From contig JAPNXP010000001.1 in the NCBI GenBank assembly GCA_028753945.1, forward strand, positions 10,096,501 to 10,160,500: 64,000 bases of DNA. The letters run 5' to 3'. The position numbers and the translations under genes were made by a program. The first letter of the stretch is position 1; every line of letters starts with the position of its first letter. The DNA is from Hexactinellida sp. DTS-2022 (lineage: Eukaryota; Porifera; Hexactinellida). Under the pieces are notes generated by a model, which saw only the letters and a list, made by a program, of their open reading frames with translations, did no database searches and was not told the origin of the DNA. Shown piece by piece: positions 32,000-42,298 of this stretch.

Positions 32000-32168
32000 C
32001 AGTGGAGCCTCCCATAACGGACACTCCAAATAGCGGACAACCTCTAAATAACGGACAACCCTCGTGGCACGGATTTATTTATTTAGCATATGTCTAATAG
32101 AAAAGCAACCTCTAAATAGCGGACAACGGTTCCGGTCCCAAGGTGTCCGTTGTTCAGAGGCTCTACTA
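32000..32168. mobile_element. pogo/Tigger-like miniature element
   Basis: TA-flanked. Left end CAGTGGAGCCTCCCATAACG and right end 'cagaggctctacta', with 'agcggacaacc' words inside. Near-identical inverse copy at 34904-35090. Confidence 0.8.
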
Positions 32169-32595
32169 TATTACCTTGTGATTTACAAATTGTTAACATG
32201 AGGGGACTGAAACAATTAGAAAATCCTAAAAACACTGAAGTTGCACTCATCATGCACAAGTTCCTATTTAACTGCGAATTAACCAACGATGGCATTCCAA
32301 CTACCCATTGCAGTAAGCTAGTAACCATAGAGAAGAAGGCCTAGACCTGACTAAACTATTCTCAGATTAGAGAGTAGTAGAGATTGAGCACATGAGCTTT
32401 AAATCTGATGGAGAATTGAAACTAAAAGTAAAGACATCTCTAGCTGATTTTGATGCTATGGATCTTAAATCGTTTACTTAACTTTTGCAACTAAAGCTAA
32501 TCAGAATAAGCTTTTAATATGTTATTGAAATAAATTTATTATTCCAGTTTGACACATTTCGTTATTTAAGGGCCTCTTTCGTAAACTAATGGTCC
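32169..32595 (+). other. Possible gene remnant, unidentified
   Basis: An open stretch of ~64 codons (32150-32344; 'LENPKNTEVALIMHKFLF' then 'CELTNDGIPTTHCSKLV') and, after stops, 'FKSDGELKLKVKTSLADFD' near 32400-32470 have protein-like composition. I cannot name them. They may be a scattered exon of a decayed gene. Confidence 0.25.
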
Positions 32596-32704
32596 CAGGG
32601 GCGGATTGGGCCATCGGGATAATGCCCGGTGGATCGGTGGATTTGGGCAGTGGTCCAGTTTCGGGAATTTGCCAGGGCCGCCTAAGTAGCCCAATCCGCC
32701 CCTG
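32596..32704. mobile_element. hAT-like miniature element, 109 bp
   Basis: Ends CAGGGGCGGATTGGGC and CCCAATCCGCCCCTG. Flanks AATGGTCC and AATGGTTC agree at 7 of 8 positions. Confidence 0.8.
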
Positions 32705-32763
32705 AATGGTTCCAACCTTTATGTTAAATATAATTTTTATGTAAGTTCATGAAATCGTTATGC

Positions 32764-32832
32764 TTGTTTGTTTGTTTGTTTGTGTTCATGTTTGTGTTCA
32801 TGTTTGTGTTCATGTTTGTGTTCTAGTTCTTG
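32764..32832. repeat. GTTT/GTGTTCAT microsatellite
   Basis: 'tgtttgtttgtttg' followed by several 'gtgttcatgttt' units. Confidence 0.9.
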
Positions 32833-33063
32833 TTTATTTGTATTTGTATTATTTACAAATACATAGTATTACAGTATTTATATTTTGTTATGTTTGTGTT
32901 TGTATATATTTTGCTTTTATCTAACAATAGTACAAAAATATATTACTTGGGGGGAAATAATACAAAATATATTACTAGGGGGATAACTAGATTATTGCAC
33001 AATAATACAAATCCTGTAGGAGATTAATTATAATAAGACATGACATATAATGTTAATTTTATG

Positions 33064-34266
33064 TTAGTATTTCTGGAAGCAGTCAGTACCATTACCATAA
33101 CACACACAAATAATATTATTTGTGTTGTCTAGTATAATACCGTGTAAGTATGTGAGGCGCCCTTTCCCTAGAGTATGCTTGAGTACTCCTTCAGGTGAGA
33201 AGATACGGATTTCGTTGACTGATTCATCAGTAATTATGTAGTTGCCTCTCTCATCTATTGTAAAGAAGAGAGCTGATGTCATCTGTTGTTCCTGTCCTGT
33301 TAACTCTATCTTCCTCAGATAAGTACCGTCTCTGTTATAGCAGTAGATTGTATTATGGGTTCGAGATATTATGTGGAGAGTGTCTGCGTGTAGAGCGATG
33401 TCAGTGGGGGATGTGATTTTTCCAAAACCGAACTCTTTGACAAATTTAAGATCTAAGTTAAATACTTGGATTCGTTGTACATTCGAATCACACACATATA
33501 CGAATCCCGTTTCATAACATAATCCTGATATTCCCATAAAGCATCTTGGTGCAGTAACTCCAGAGCCAATTTTCTTAATGAACTGTCCGGCTAGACTAAA
33601 CTTCAACAAACACCTAGCCTTATCAGTCACAAACACTCCATCTTGTGACACACATATACCATGTGGCTCTTTCAATTGGTCAGTTCCGAATGAACGCAGA
33701 TATTTTCCTTCTGTATTCACTACTTGAATACGACTGTTACTAAAATCAGCAATGAAAACCTCATTAGTATTTCTATCGATTGATATACCTCTGGGATTAC
33801 TAAACTTTCCATTTCCTCTACCCTTCTTACACTTCTTAAGAACAGGATTTACTCTCCCAACATACTCTGGTATTAGTTCTATCAAATCAGTCTCTTCTAT
33901 TGCCTTACGAATCCTACCAGAGAAACAACGAAACTCAACAAACTCCAGATTCGCTACTGCTACCTTCTCAGCTGTTCTCAATTCAATTTCTCTATCTAGC
34001 CTCTCTTTCACAGCATCTAGGGCCTGGCCTACTAAGTTGCTAACCATTGTACCCTGAATGGTATTCTTTGTTATTCTCAGCTGACTAATCGCTTCCTCCA
34101 ATTCCACATTCCTATCGTGTCCCTCTTTAATCCTGGCAAGTCGGGACAGGAGGTTGTCCCTGCGTTCCTCGAGACTCCTTAACAGCTCTTCAAACGTGCG
34201 AAGTATCTCCAACTTAAGGGCTTCTAGCTTAGCGTCGATATCGAATACTTCTCTTGCAGCGGCCAT
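33064..34266 (-). CDS. Coiled-coil/NHL-repeat protein (TRIM-NHL-like without RING or B-box)
   Basis: Intact single frame of 400 codons. Residues ~5-115 are heptad-rich coiled coil ('LRTFEELLRSLEERRDNLL', 'LDREIELRTAEKVAVANLE'). Residues ~150-400 form NHL beta-propeller units: 'NPRGISIDRNTNEVFIADFS' with NSRIQVVN, 'EPHGICVSQDGVFVTDKA', 'NVQRIQVFNLDLKFVKEFG', 'HNTIYCYNRDGTYLRKI' and 'VNEIRIFSPEGVLKHTLG'. This is the C-terminal half of the TRIM-NHL layout (TRIM2/3/71, Brat). NHL domains bind RNA or proteins, and the coiled coil likely dimerises it. No ubiquitin-ligase RING is present and no frame upstream supplies one. The ATG at 34266 starts right before the coiled coil. No introns. A stem-loop element sits just upstream at 34310-34434. 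Confidence 0.85.
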   Translation of the reverse strand: MAAAREVFDIDAKLEALKLEILRTFEELLRSLEERRDNLLSRLARIKEGHDRNVELEEAISQLRITKNTIQGTMVSNLVGQALDAVKERLDREIELRTAEKVAVANLEFVEFRCFSGRIRKAIEETDLIELIPEYVGRVNPVLKKCKKGRGNGKFSNPRGISIDRNTNEVFIADFSNSRIQVVNTEGKYLRSFGTDQLKEPHGICVSQDGVFVTDKARCLLKFSLAGQFIKKIGSGVTAPRCFMGISGLCYETGFVYVCDSNVQRIQVFNLDLKFVKEFGFGKITSPTDIALHADTLHIISRTHNTIYCYNRDGTYLRKIELTGQEQQMTSALFFTIDERGNYIITDESVNEIRIFSPEGVLKHTLGKGRLTYLHGIILDNTNNIICVCYGNGTDCFQKY

Positions 34267-34309
34267 TTGTTATTTGGTTATTTATCTAATAAATAAGGGA
34301 TGCACACAA

Positions 34310-34434
34310 CTTTATAAAAATCTAAAATTACACCTATGTCGAGCATGTACTTTTGGAGGCACTATATTTTGTGTTTGGTTAGTTGATTTACGGAGCCTCC
34401 ATAAGGAAATGCTGTCTGCACAGGTGTAAATTAG
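34310..34434. repeat. Long imperfect hairpin (same family as 57325-57446 and 58258-58384)
   Basis: 'aaatctaaaattacacc' on the left pairs with 'ggtgtaaattagattt' on the right around a ~70-bp inner part with 'tggaggcactat' and 'ggagcctcc'. Flanked on the right by 'cgctatgtcatcgtcacc', which matches the flank of the other family members. It lies ~45 bp upstream of the NHL gene start, so it could affect that gene's 5' region. Confidence 0.65.
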
Positions 34435-34785
34435 ATTTTCGCTATGTCATCGTCACCAAAAACTGTTAAAGTTTTCACAAGGTCTTTCGGGATTTAAGAT
34501 CCTTAGTAGTTTTTGGAAATCTCCAACCCACTCCATTTCAAAGTTATTCTACTTTGAGTATAAATCTAATATTAGGTGATAAATCAGCATTTTTAATGTC
34601 GTGTTGCTTTATGTTTCGATACATCGAATTCACAAAATTGTAAAAAACCCTATTTTTTGACGAATTTTTCGAAGATTTATTTGTAAATGTGTACGTGCCA
34701 TAAGGAACAATTGATAAATTTGTTGTTTGTTTTATCTTGTATAATCTCTGAAATCAATGATATTTAGCTAGTTAGTATACATCTA

Positions 34786-35150
34786 TATTATTAAATCTCG
34801 ATTGTTGTGTGTTTGTGTGTTTGTCCGGATTGTATAAAGTGATGGGGGAATACAAACCGCATTTACAGTATAATTTAGATAGAGACTAAGTTCCAAATGT
34901 TATCAGTAGAGCCTCTGAACAACGGACACCTTGGGACCGGAACCGTTGTCCGTTATTTATAGGTTGTCCGCTATTTAGAGGTTGCTTTTCCATCAGACAT
35001 ATGCTAAATAAATAAATGCGTGCCACAAGGGTTGTCCGTTATTTAGAGGTTGTCCGCTATTTGGAGTGTCCGTTATGGGAGGCTCCACTGTAATAGGTAA
35101 ACAAATTAATAATAGGTAAACAAGTATGCTAATCCGTGTCTACGACGTCA
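34786..35150 (+). mobile_element. Helitron-like fragment, 5' end, split by a Tigger-like insertion
   Basis: Starts TCTATATTATTAAATCTCG, then a GTGTTTGT microsatellite and 'ccggattgtataaagtg', the exact complement of the end of the element at 1523-2606. After the insertion at 34904-35090, 'aataggtaaacaagtatgct' of its tandem core follows. The other end is missing. Confidence 0.6.
34904..35090. mobile_element. pogo/Tigger-like miniature element (inverse copy of 32000-32168)
   Basis: Left end CAGTAGAGCCTCTGAACAAC and right end 'cgttatgggaggctccactg' followed by TA. Confidence 0.8.
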
Positions 35151-35226
35151 ATGCTTTGCTCCTTGCACATAAATTCTCAACTCTAATTTATATACTAGGA
35201 ATAACAACTACATATAGAGTTTAGTA

Positions 35227-35517
35227 CAGTACACCCTCGCTAGTCCGAACAGGAGATATAAATTTGGGAAAAAATATTAAATATTTGTATATTACAATGG
35301 AATTATAGAAAAATAAGTCTCAGACAAGTGTTTAGGCAGTATACTTTATGTTTAGTTTGGATTAAAATGATTTGGACAAGTTTGGTTGGATTATCGGGGT
35401 CTCATTTTATAAATGCCTATAGAAAATGTATTACTTCACTAATCCGAACGAATTCATTAATCGGAACAGATTTTTTTGGATCGGAACACCTCTGTTCGGA
35501 TTAGCGAGGGTGTACTG
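35227..35517. mobile_element. pogo/Tigger-like miniature element
   Basis: TA on both sides (35225-35226 and 35518-35519). Ends CAGTACACCCTCGCTAGTCC and its complement 'ggattagcgagggtgtactg'. 291 bp. Confidence 0.85.
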
Positions 35518-35789
35518 TACAAAGTTTAGTTAACCATCTAATTTATTATAAACCTAGTTCTCAATGGTGATCATTTGATATTTAAAATACTATATCTGGA
35601 AAGTGCCTTAAATTACACTAGAAAAGGTGTTGGCCGAGTCAGGCCGACATAAAAGTTATTATTTTATTATTTTATATATATTTACTTGAATTAATAAAGA
35701 AATAATATACTAATATATCAGTAGGATTTGCTAAAACCAAGTCGCTTTGTACAAGAACTTGATTAAACATAATAAGATTCTATTTTAGC

Positions 35790-35948
35790 CAGTGGCGGCG
35801 CTAGCCAGCCGCCACTGGTGGGGCACAATTACGTCATAGGTGGGGCACAGACTATTAAACTGGGGCACAGTTACATTAATGAGGTGGGGCACACTTAAAT
35901 TCAGGTGGGGCACAGGCCCCACCTGGCCCCACCCTCGCGCCGCCTCTG
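35790..35948. mobile_element. hAT-like miniature element with repeated GTGGGGCACA words
   Basis: Perfect 8-bp duplication ATTTTAGC at 35782-35789 and 35949-35956. Left end CAGTGGCGGCGCTAGC, right end 'ctcgcgccgcctctg'. Five 'gtggggcaca' units inside. Confidence 0.9.
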
Positions 35949-36090
35949 ATTTTAGCTAAAGTCAATTGTTAATAAAGCAATCTTGTTATTAGCAAAACCC
36001 CACTTTAAAACTATCAATAAATATTCTAACTCACTTTTGAAATGTGTTGTAGAATGCAAGATGCTAATCTGATTTCAGTTTATTGTTATA

Positions 36091-36118
36091 CCGTTGTTGT
36101 TGTTGTTGTTGTTGTTGC
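36091..36118. repeat. (GTT)n microsatellite
   Basis: Eight or more GTT units. Confidence 0.95.
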
Positions 36119-36381
36119 AAAGTAGTATTGAAATTTATGAAAGAATTTCCTAAATTGATATAGCTTTGCTAGAGGACACAATATAATATGGTTGCTCAAT
36201 ATAATCCACAAGGATCAATTTCATAATTAATAATGCAAAGTATATTTTTAGAAAATCTCAAATTACGACTTCCTAAGCTCTTTCATTATGAATTAACAAA
36301 GATTTATTTATTAGAATAAATACAGATCCATAGTGATGAATGAATAAATTTTCCATGGTTTAACAGAGATTAAATACAATA

Positions 36382-36558
36382 CAGTAGAACCTCATTTTTC
36401 TAGTACGAACACTAGGGGACTGTTAAAATGCGTTTACAATATCAGGAAATTATATTAACCGTTGTCATTTGTAGTGAAAAGGCTTTGAAGGGGACTGAAA
36501 TAGTCCTCGTTTGTTCCGGAATTTCGTATTAACTTGCTCGTACTAACGAGGTTATACT
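36382..36558. mobile_element. pogo/Tigger-like miniature element
   Basis: TA then CAGTAGAACCTCATTTTTCT; the right end reads as the complement of CAGTATAACCTCGTTAGTAC. 'tagtacgaa' and 'ttcgtatta' words in opposed orientation. Confidence 0.7.
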
Positions 36559-37560
36559 GTCTTTATAGCTTTATGCGGGATAAGCTCTTCTGATTTCCAT
36601 ACCAAGGTATTAATTGAGTTACTAAGGTCGGAAGTAACTTTAACTCGAAAGTTGATAGGTCAGTTGCGTATCTATTCATACCAAACGGACCAGCTAAGTT
36701 ATTCAGCGATATGAATAGTCCAAAAGTATTCATGATAAAAGCTAAATTATTTTCGAGATTATGCGCGCATTATAGTTATCTAACTTATTGTTGTACTTTG
36801 TTACACAAATAACCATTGGAAGTACAAACTTTACATTTTGAGAATTACATTGACCTTAATACCCACAACGAAGAGGTTGTTATGATATTTAAACTTCAGT
36901 TTTAATACAGGATTATAGTTACTTTTACACAAATTTGAATGGTTTTACTCTACAGAGACGGAAATACTATGAAAAGCTAGGTACTACAAGGGAATTTATA
37001 TTCAATGCAAACTCTAGCTTACATTGACCATATCAACACTAGAATCTTACTGCATTCAAACAATCTTTAGGTTTGGAAGTCTCGAAAATGGGTGTTTGGA
37101 AGTAAAGTTGGATCGGCGAACTAGTTTGGATGATAGCAGAGGACTAGAACAAGGTCTCACCAATAATAAACCAACTCTCGAAAATTCAGATTATTAGTAG
37201 AGTTTACAAGAAAATGCTTTGAAAATCCAAATCCTAAACTTTCATCTCATCTCTACTTTCCCATATGACCCGGGAAGCGCTGCAGAATCCAATTTTCAAA
37301 CTTGTTTTAAAGAAAAATGTTAAATATGAATACTGATTCTCTTCAGGTTTCCACACTAACTTCTCCATTTCCTTGTGATTTGCAAATTTTAACATGAGGG
37401 GCTCAGATAATGCCTGGCTCAGAAAAATGTGGAAATTGCAATACAATAGATTTTATAATCTGACTAATTTCGACTGATTCAAAATTGTAAGAGATCAATC
37501 TAAATTAGTTCCCATGTGACATCATAATCCCAAAATCGTCATGTGTGCTTTATTTTATGT
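36559..37560. other. Intergenic DNA
   Basis: AT-rich, without a gene I can support. The 70-codon minus frame at 37234-37446 has no recognisable feature. Confidence 0.4.
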
Positions 37561-38301
37561 TGTATTGTCATCTAAAATTGTGGACGAATCGATTAAAACT
37601 GAAAGTTATCCCAAAATATGTGCATTTATGACGTCATAATCCCGTTATTTCGTTTAGAAAATCAATAGATCGTTGTCAACATGTAAATTGCCCTTACATG
37701 CAAATTTCAAATTATAGAGCTTATGATCTTTCCTATTAATTCTGGATAAACAAACACTCAAACAAACAAAGAAGAAAAATTTTGTGTTATTAATGAGATA
37801 AGTAGATAGGAGATAGATGATGTATTCGAGGAATACACTCGACTCCTTTTCATGATTGCTATATAATTACTACACTATTCTGACCAATATTCTGAACTTT
37901 AATTAGAACTGGAACTATATTGATATCCTGACCTTTCAATAATTCTACATTAATTTGGGCATTAGACAGAGTGAAACTTGTTTGCTTCTGTGGTTTGTAA
38001 CCTGAATTTAATTTATAACTATTAGTTTCAGTAATGCCACTACATAGAATGATCTTTGTTCTTTTGTTCTCTTCCTCTCCAAACTTTATCAATTAGCAAT
38101 GTTATATTAGTAATTGAATGAGTTATTTCAGAATGACTTACGTTATTAATTCTTTCAGTAAATTATGAACATTTATGTACCTTTGTCTTCAAACTACAAA
38201 AAATTATACAATCACTTTCATTGGTTATTAATTTAATTTAATTATTCTAATTATGGTTTGGGAATTTATATTGAAACATTCCAATGTATACATATAGTAG
38301 A

Positions 38302-38480
38302 AAATCGTTAATACGAACACAGGCAGGCAGAAAAATTAGTTTGTATTATCCGGAGTTCGTATTAACCTGAGTAATACCCATTGAATAGTCATTATAGCGA
38401 CCTGATTTTATGGAACTGTTTGTTCGTATTATCCGGAAATTCTTATTAACCGTGTTCATACTAACGACTTTCTACTGTAT
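38302..38480. mobile_element. pogo/Tigger-like miniature element
   Basis: 'tagtagaaaatcgttaatac' at left and 'actaacgactttctactgta' at right, with 'gttcgtattatccgga' words inside. Present at the same place in the right copy (61557-61720), so older than the duplication. Confidence 0.75.
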
Positions 38481-39147
38481 TTTCAATAGAATTGAGGTTA
38501 GTGAATTGCCAGCAAGCTAGCCCTAGTTTGCGAGAAGAATAGTAAAGTTTGATTTATTGTATAATGCTATAACAGTATTATAGTATTTTGATATTCCCAT
38601 TACAATAATAATTAATTACCTCTTCCACAAACTATATTTACATCTCATTATAATATTGAATAGTCTGCTTACCTTATATCAAATTAGTTACCATAACTAC
38701 ATAGTAGTTTATGCTTTTCTAAAGCTTTTCTAAAGGTAAAATTTGCTTTCGTGTATTGCCAGCACAACTCATCAAGATTGATTAATGTTAATTAATTCTA
38801 TCTTTTGTTGAAATCAATTGTATTTGATTATTTATTTTATTACTACAATCGCCACTATCATATTAATAATAGCTAGACATCCCCAAAACCAAATTATAAT
38901 GGTTAGTTAATTTATCAAGAAGTTCGTTTAGAAATGATTTAATTCCCCATTGGCTAATGATGACAGATTTGGTATTTCTCCTTCTTGTTACTTTCATGAT
39001 AATTATGCAACAATTACAGAGCATTGTATCATCACACATGTATTGAATGAACAACTAACTTGAATCAAACGTATATTTTGATATTATTCACCAATTAGCT
39101 TTGGAATAGCACACGTCTTTTGAAATCAAAGATTCAAATACCACTTG

Positions 39148-39303
39148 CAGGGGCGGATCCAGGATTGTGCAATAGGGGGGCACCGGAGCGAGCGATAGTA
39201 AGGGGGGGGACCTAATTTTGCACATATTACATTGGCAATATTTTCAGGGGGAGGGGCGAGGGGGGCACGTGCCCCCTGTGCTCCATCCCTAAATCCGCCA
39301 CTG
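39148..39303. mobile_element. Miniature element, CAGGGGCGGATCCAGG ends
   Basis: Ends CAGGGGCGGATCCAGGATT and 'ctaaatccgccactg', flanked by ACTTG on both sides (5 bp). The orthologous insert is at 62400-62546. Superfamily uncertain. Confidence 0.7.
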
Positions 39304-39960
39304 ACTTGTCTTCTAACAATTCGTACTTTTAATAAACTTTATTGCAGAAATTATTCTGAATAATGTTTGTTTATTTATTCTAGCTTTTCTTTTCAGATGG
39401 ATTTGGAGCTTTTCAATTATATTATACTTGTATAACTTCTGCCGAAGAATGCCTTTGCACTATTCCTTTAATTGACTTTATGATGATACCACTCGTAAGT
39501 ATCGAGCTGCCCTACTGAATTATATCTTGTTTTATGATGGATTCATTTTGTTGTCGTTTCTATTTCAACGCTGATATCTCTATTCTCCTAAGTTGTAAGG
39601 CTGTATTTAGAATAGTGTATGTGCACTTATATGCCCATCTCAGCATAACATACACATACAAATACTATTGTGAATAGATTCTTCTGATGTTAGTCCTTCT
39701 CTTTCTTGTCTTATCTGTAATTGTTAATCGCCATTAGAAGCTGATACAAAATATTTTCGGTTAATAATTTTATAAGCCAGTACTTTTACAATGAATGACC
39801 AATACAATTTTACACTATCGCTCGCTTTACTAATCGAAGTAAAGCACAATCTTGTTCTTTCAAACAAAAGTTATCTTCACAATAGTCAGTAATCTCTTTT
39901 TAATCTCAATATAAATAAATATGTACAAATCTAACCGAATAGAAATTAGAATTGATAAAC

Positions 39961-40757
39961 TCGATCGAATAAATTGGGATTTGTTAAACAAACACAAATG
40001 TATCCAAATATGAGACTTTGTGGAGGGCGGTGGAATCGAGGGTAAAATGTTGGCAAGCGGCGCTGCACCAAAAAAGTTCGACTTCGAATAATTGATTCTC
40101 CGCTAAATCGGGTCAAACTATGCTTGTGCCAAAGTAATTAGACGGAGTTGTTAAATTTCTCACCTATTTGTTGTAGTCATTTAATGTAATATTCATTCTG
40201 TATCAGTTCCTATATTAAGCTCAGTAATTTTCTATATGTAATAGAGTTATCCAAAATTTTGGTAATATAATATTATAATTATATAATATTCCTTAAATGG
40301 CAGCGCAGATGTTTCTGAGAAGAATTACTTTGAACTTCTGTTCGCTTATGTAAAATAGCCTACAAGTTCGTTCACGTGTTTAATTAATTAATTAACAAAG
40401 CTGATGACCCCAATTTTATTGAACAGTTTTCTTGCGGTTTGTTGTTACCTATTTTGAAAAGGACTTTCTAACAATAATTAGGAACTGCAAAGTTTATTTG
40501 GATGAACTATATATGTCTTTATAATTCTATGGATTGATGTCTATACGTGTACTCTATGACTGAATTAACTTCAATTAATTTAATTTCAACTTTGTAATAG
40601 TAGACATAGTACTATTTTCGAAGCTTTTAAAAATAGTGGTTTTTCTGTAATTATGCTGCTGTAGCATAATATCCAATGCTTATATGATCAGTTCTTAGCT
40701 TTATACCCAGATTAATTTATTGCAATTTAATATTTGTTTTCTGCTATAGAAATTTTA
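39961..40757. other. AT-rich intergenic DNA
   Basis: Nothing recognised. Confidence 0.4.
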
Positions 40758-40765
40758 CCTTTAAT

Positions 40766-41781
40766 CAGGGGCGTCAGGTTGACCAAAAAATCGGGGGAGC
40801 CGTCATAGACGTCGACCATGCCGGGGCGGTCGGGGCGTGCCCCGGCATGAGAAAATCATGCCGGGGCGGCCACTGTTCCGCCCCGGCATAAATTCGATTG
40901 GATTCGATTGGAACCCAAAAATTTTGGTTTCGGCTGAACTAAAAATTCTAAATCGATCCATATCATCTCTGCTCTGTTCGAACATAAATTATTGACAGTT
41001 GAAATTCATCCTCGGCAAAAGTTTTTTTAATCATAGTTCAGCACGAACCTATTTGATTCGGATGAACCTATTTAGTTCGCTGAGAACTAAACAAATTAGG
41101 TTTGTCCGAACTTAATTCGAACCATTAAAGCCGCCATGTTTATAGCAATGATGCAATGTATTTGTTGTGTCAGAAAGATCAAAGAAAGCGATTTATCGGG
41201 AAATTTTCATCAAGATAAACCCAACCTTTGGAAAAAAGTTATACAATATGTAAAACAACTTTTCTGAGACACGTTTTATAATAGGTGATATTTAAAAAAT
41301 TTCATAGCTCGCCCCGTCATTATTTTCCGAAAAATGGAAAAGTTCGACGCCACTGGGGGCCGTTGTACTAGTTCATTCAATATGTCAAATACACAAATTA
41401 AAATGAATAGAAATATCAATTATCTTTTGAATCCTTCATGTCTGCGTTCAATGTCTGCATTTCCTCAAGCTAAGTGAAGATAGCTTGAGGAATTCTTAAA
41501 ATAAGATAATGACATTAATTTGTTTATGATAATGTTAATTGGCTTATATTACACGTATACATTTCAAATACATAACTAAATAATATAAAATCAGTAGTAT
41601 CTAGTATTGCATTCACGCACTGCATATTTATTCACAGCACATTGAGTAAACTACGATCAAAATACCTTTAAAGTGAGCATAGTTTTTGAAAAGAAACTGG
41701 GGGGGCGGCCCCCCCGGTTTTTGGCTCATTTCAAAACAGGGGGGGCGAGCCCCCCCGCCCCCCCGGAACCTGACGCCACTG
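40766..41781. mobile_element. hAT-like element, ~1 kb, with GC-rich nested palindrome
   Basis: Perfect 8-bp duplication CCTTTAAT at 40758-40765 and 41782-41789. Ends CAGGGGCGTCAGGTT and 'aacctgacgccactg'. Near the left end a second GC-rich structure (40800-40900) repeats 'gccggggcgg' and 'cgccccggcat'. Near the right end there are long G and C runs. No transposase frame. Confidence 0.9.
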
Positions 41782-41789
41782 CCTTTAAT

Positions 41790-42298
41790 AATATCTAATT
41801 GGGATCTTATAAGATTATTATCATTTATTGTAATTACATGTATAATTTCACAATCATAAGTTTTAACATGAAACTATTACATAGAGTATGTATGCTCTAC
41901 ATATCTGATTCTTGTAAGTCCCTTGATTTGAACGGTAACGCTTCTAATTATTTCTATAGAAGTTATACACATTGGTTGCCAAACGAATACTAGATTGAAA
42001 ATTTGAATATTTTAATCAGCTCAAGCTGTTTCGATTCTTATATAATATGATATGATATGATATGATATCTCTAATATACAATTACCCACAACATTCTCTA
42101 TAATTAATATTTCTCGGTACAACATACATATTCATTTCAACTCAGTAAGGTATTGCTACATGTTACTAGAAGTAAGCTTTTCAAGTAATCTTCCTAAAAG
42201 TATAAATAGTATGATACTCTGGAAGGAAATAGTAATAGAAACATCCAATCCCTTAATTATCAGCTACCACGCCCATTATTCATATTTCTTCAGTTAAC
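41790..42298. promoter_or_regulatory. Upstream region of the PKC-like gene
   Basis: About 500 AT-rich bases before the kinase start, with a short (GATAT)n run at ~42044-42066. Promoter elements cannot be pinned down. Confidence 0.35.

Larger units (their letters stand above)
37564..39960. repeat. Left copy of a ~2.4-kb dispersed duplication
   Basis: Colinear with 60561-63940, from 'attgtcatctaaaattgtgg' to the 'ctcgatcgaataaa' block. It contains shared older insertions (Tigger-like 38302-38480, CAGGGGCGGATCC element 39148-39303) and lacks two younger ones present in the right copy. Short frames on both strands (for example 37859-38092 minus, 'LSNAQINVELLKGQDINIV', and 39791-39890 plus, starting MNDQYNFTLSLALL) recur with changes, so it may be a decayed gene duplicate or a composite transposon. 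Confidence 0.8.
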
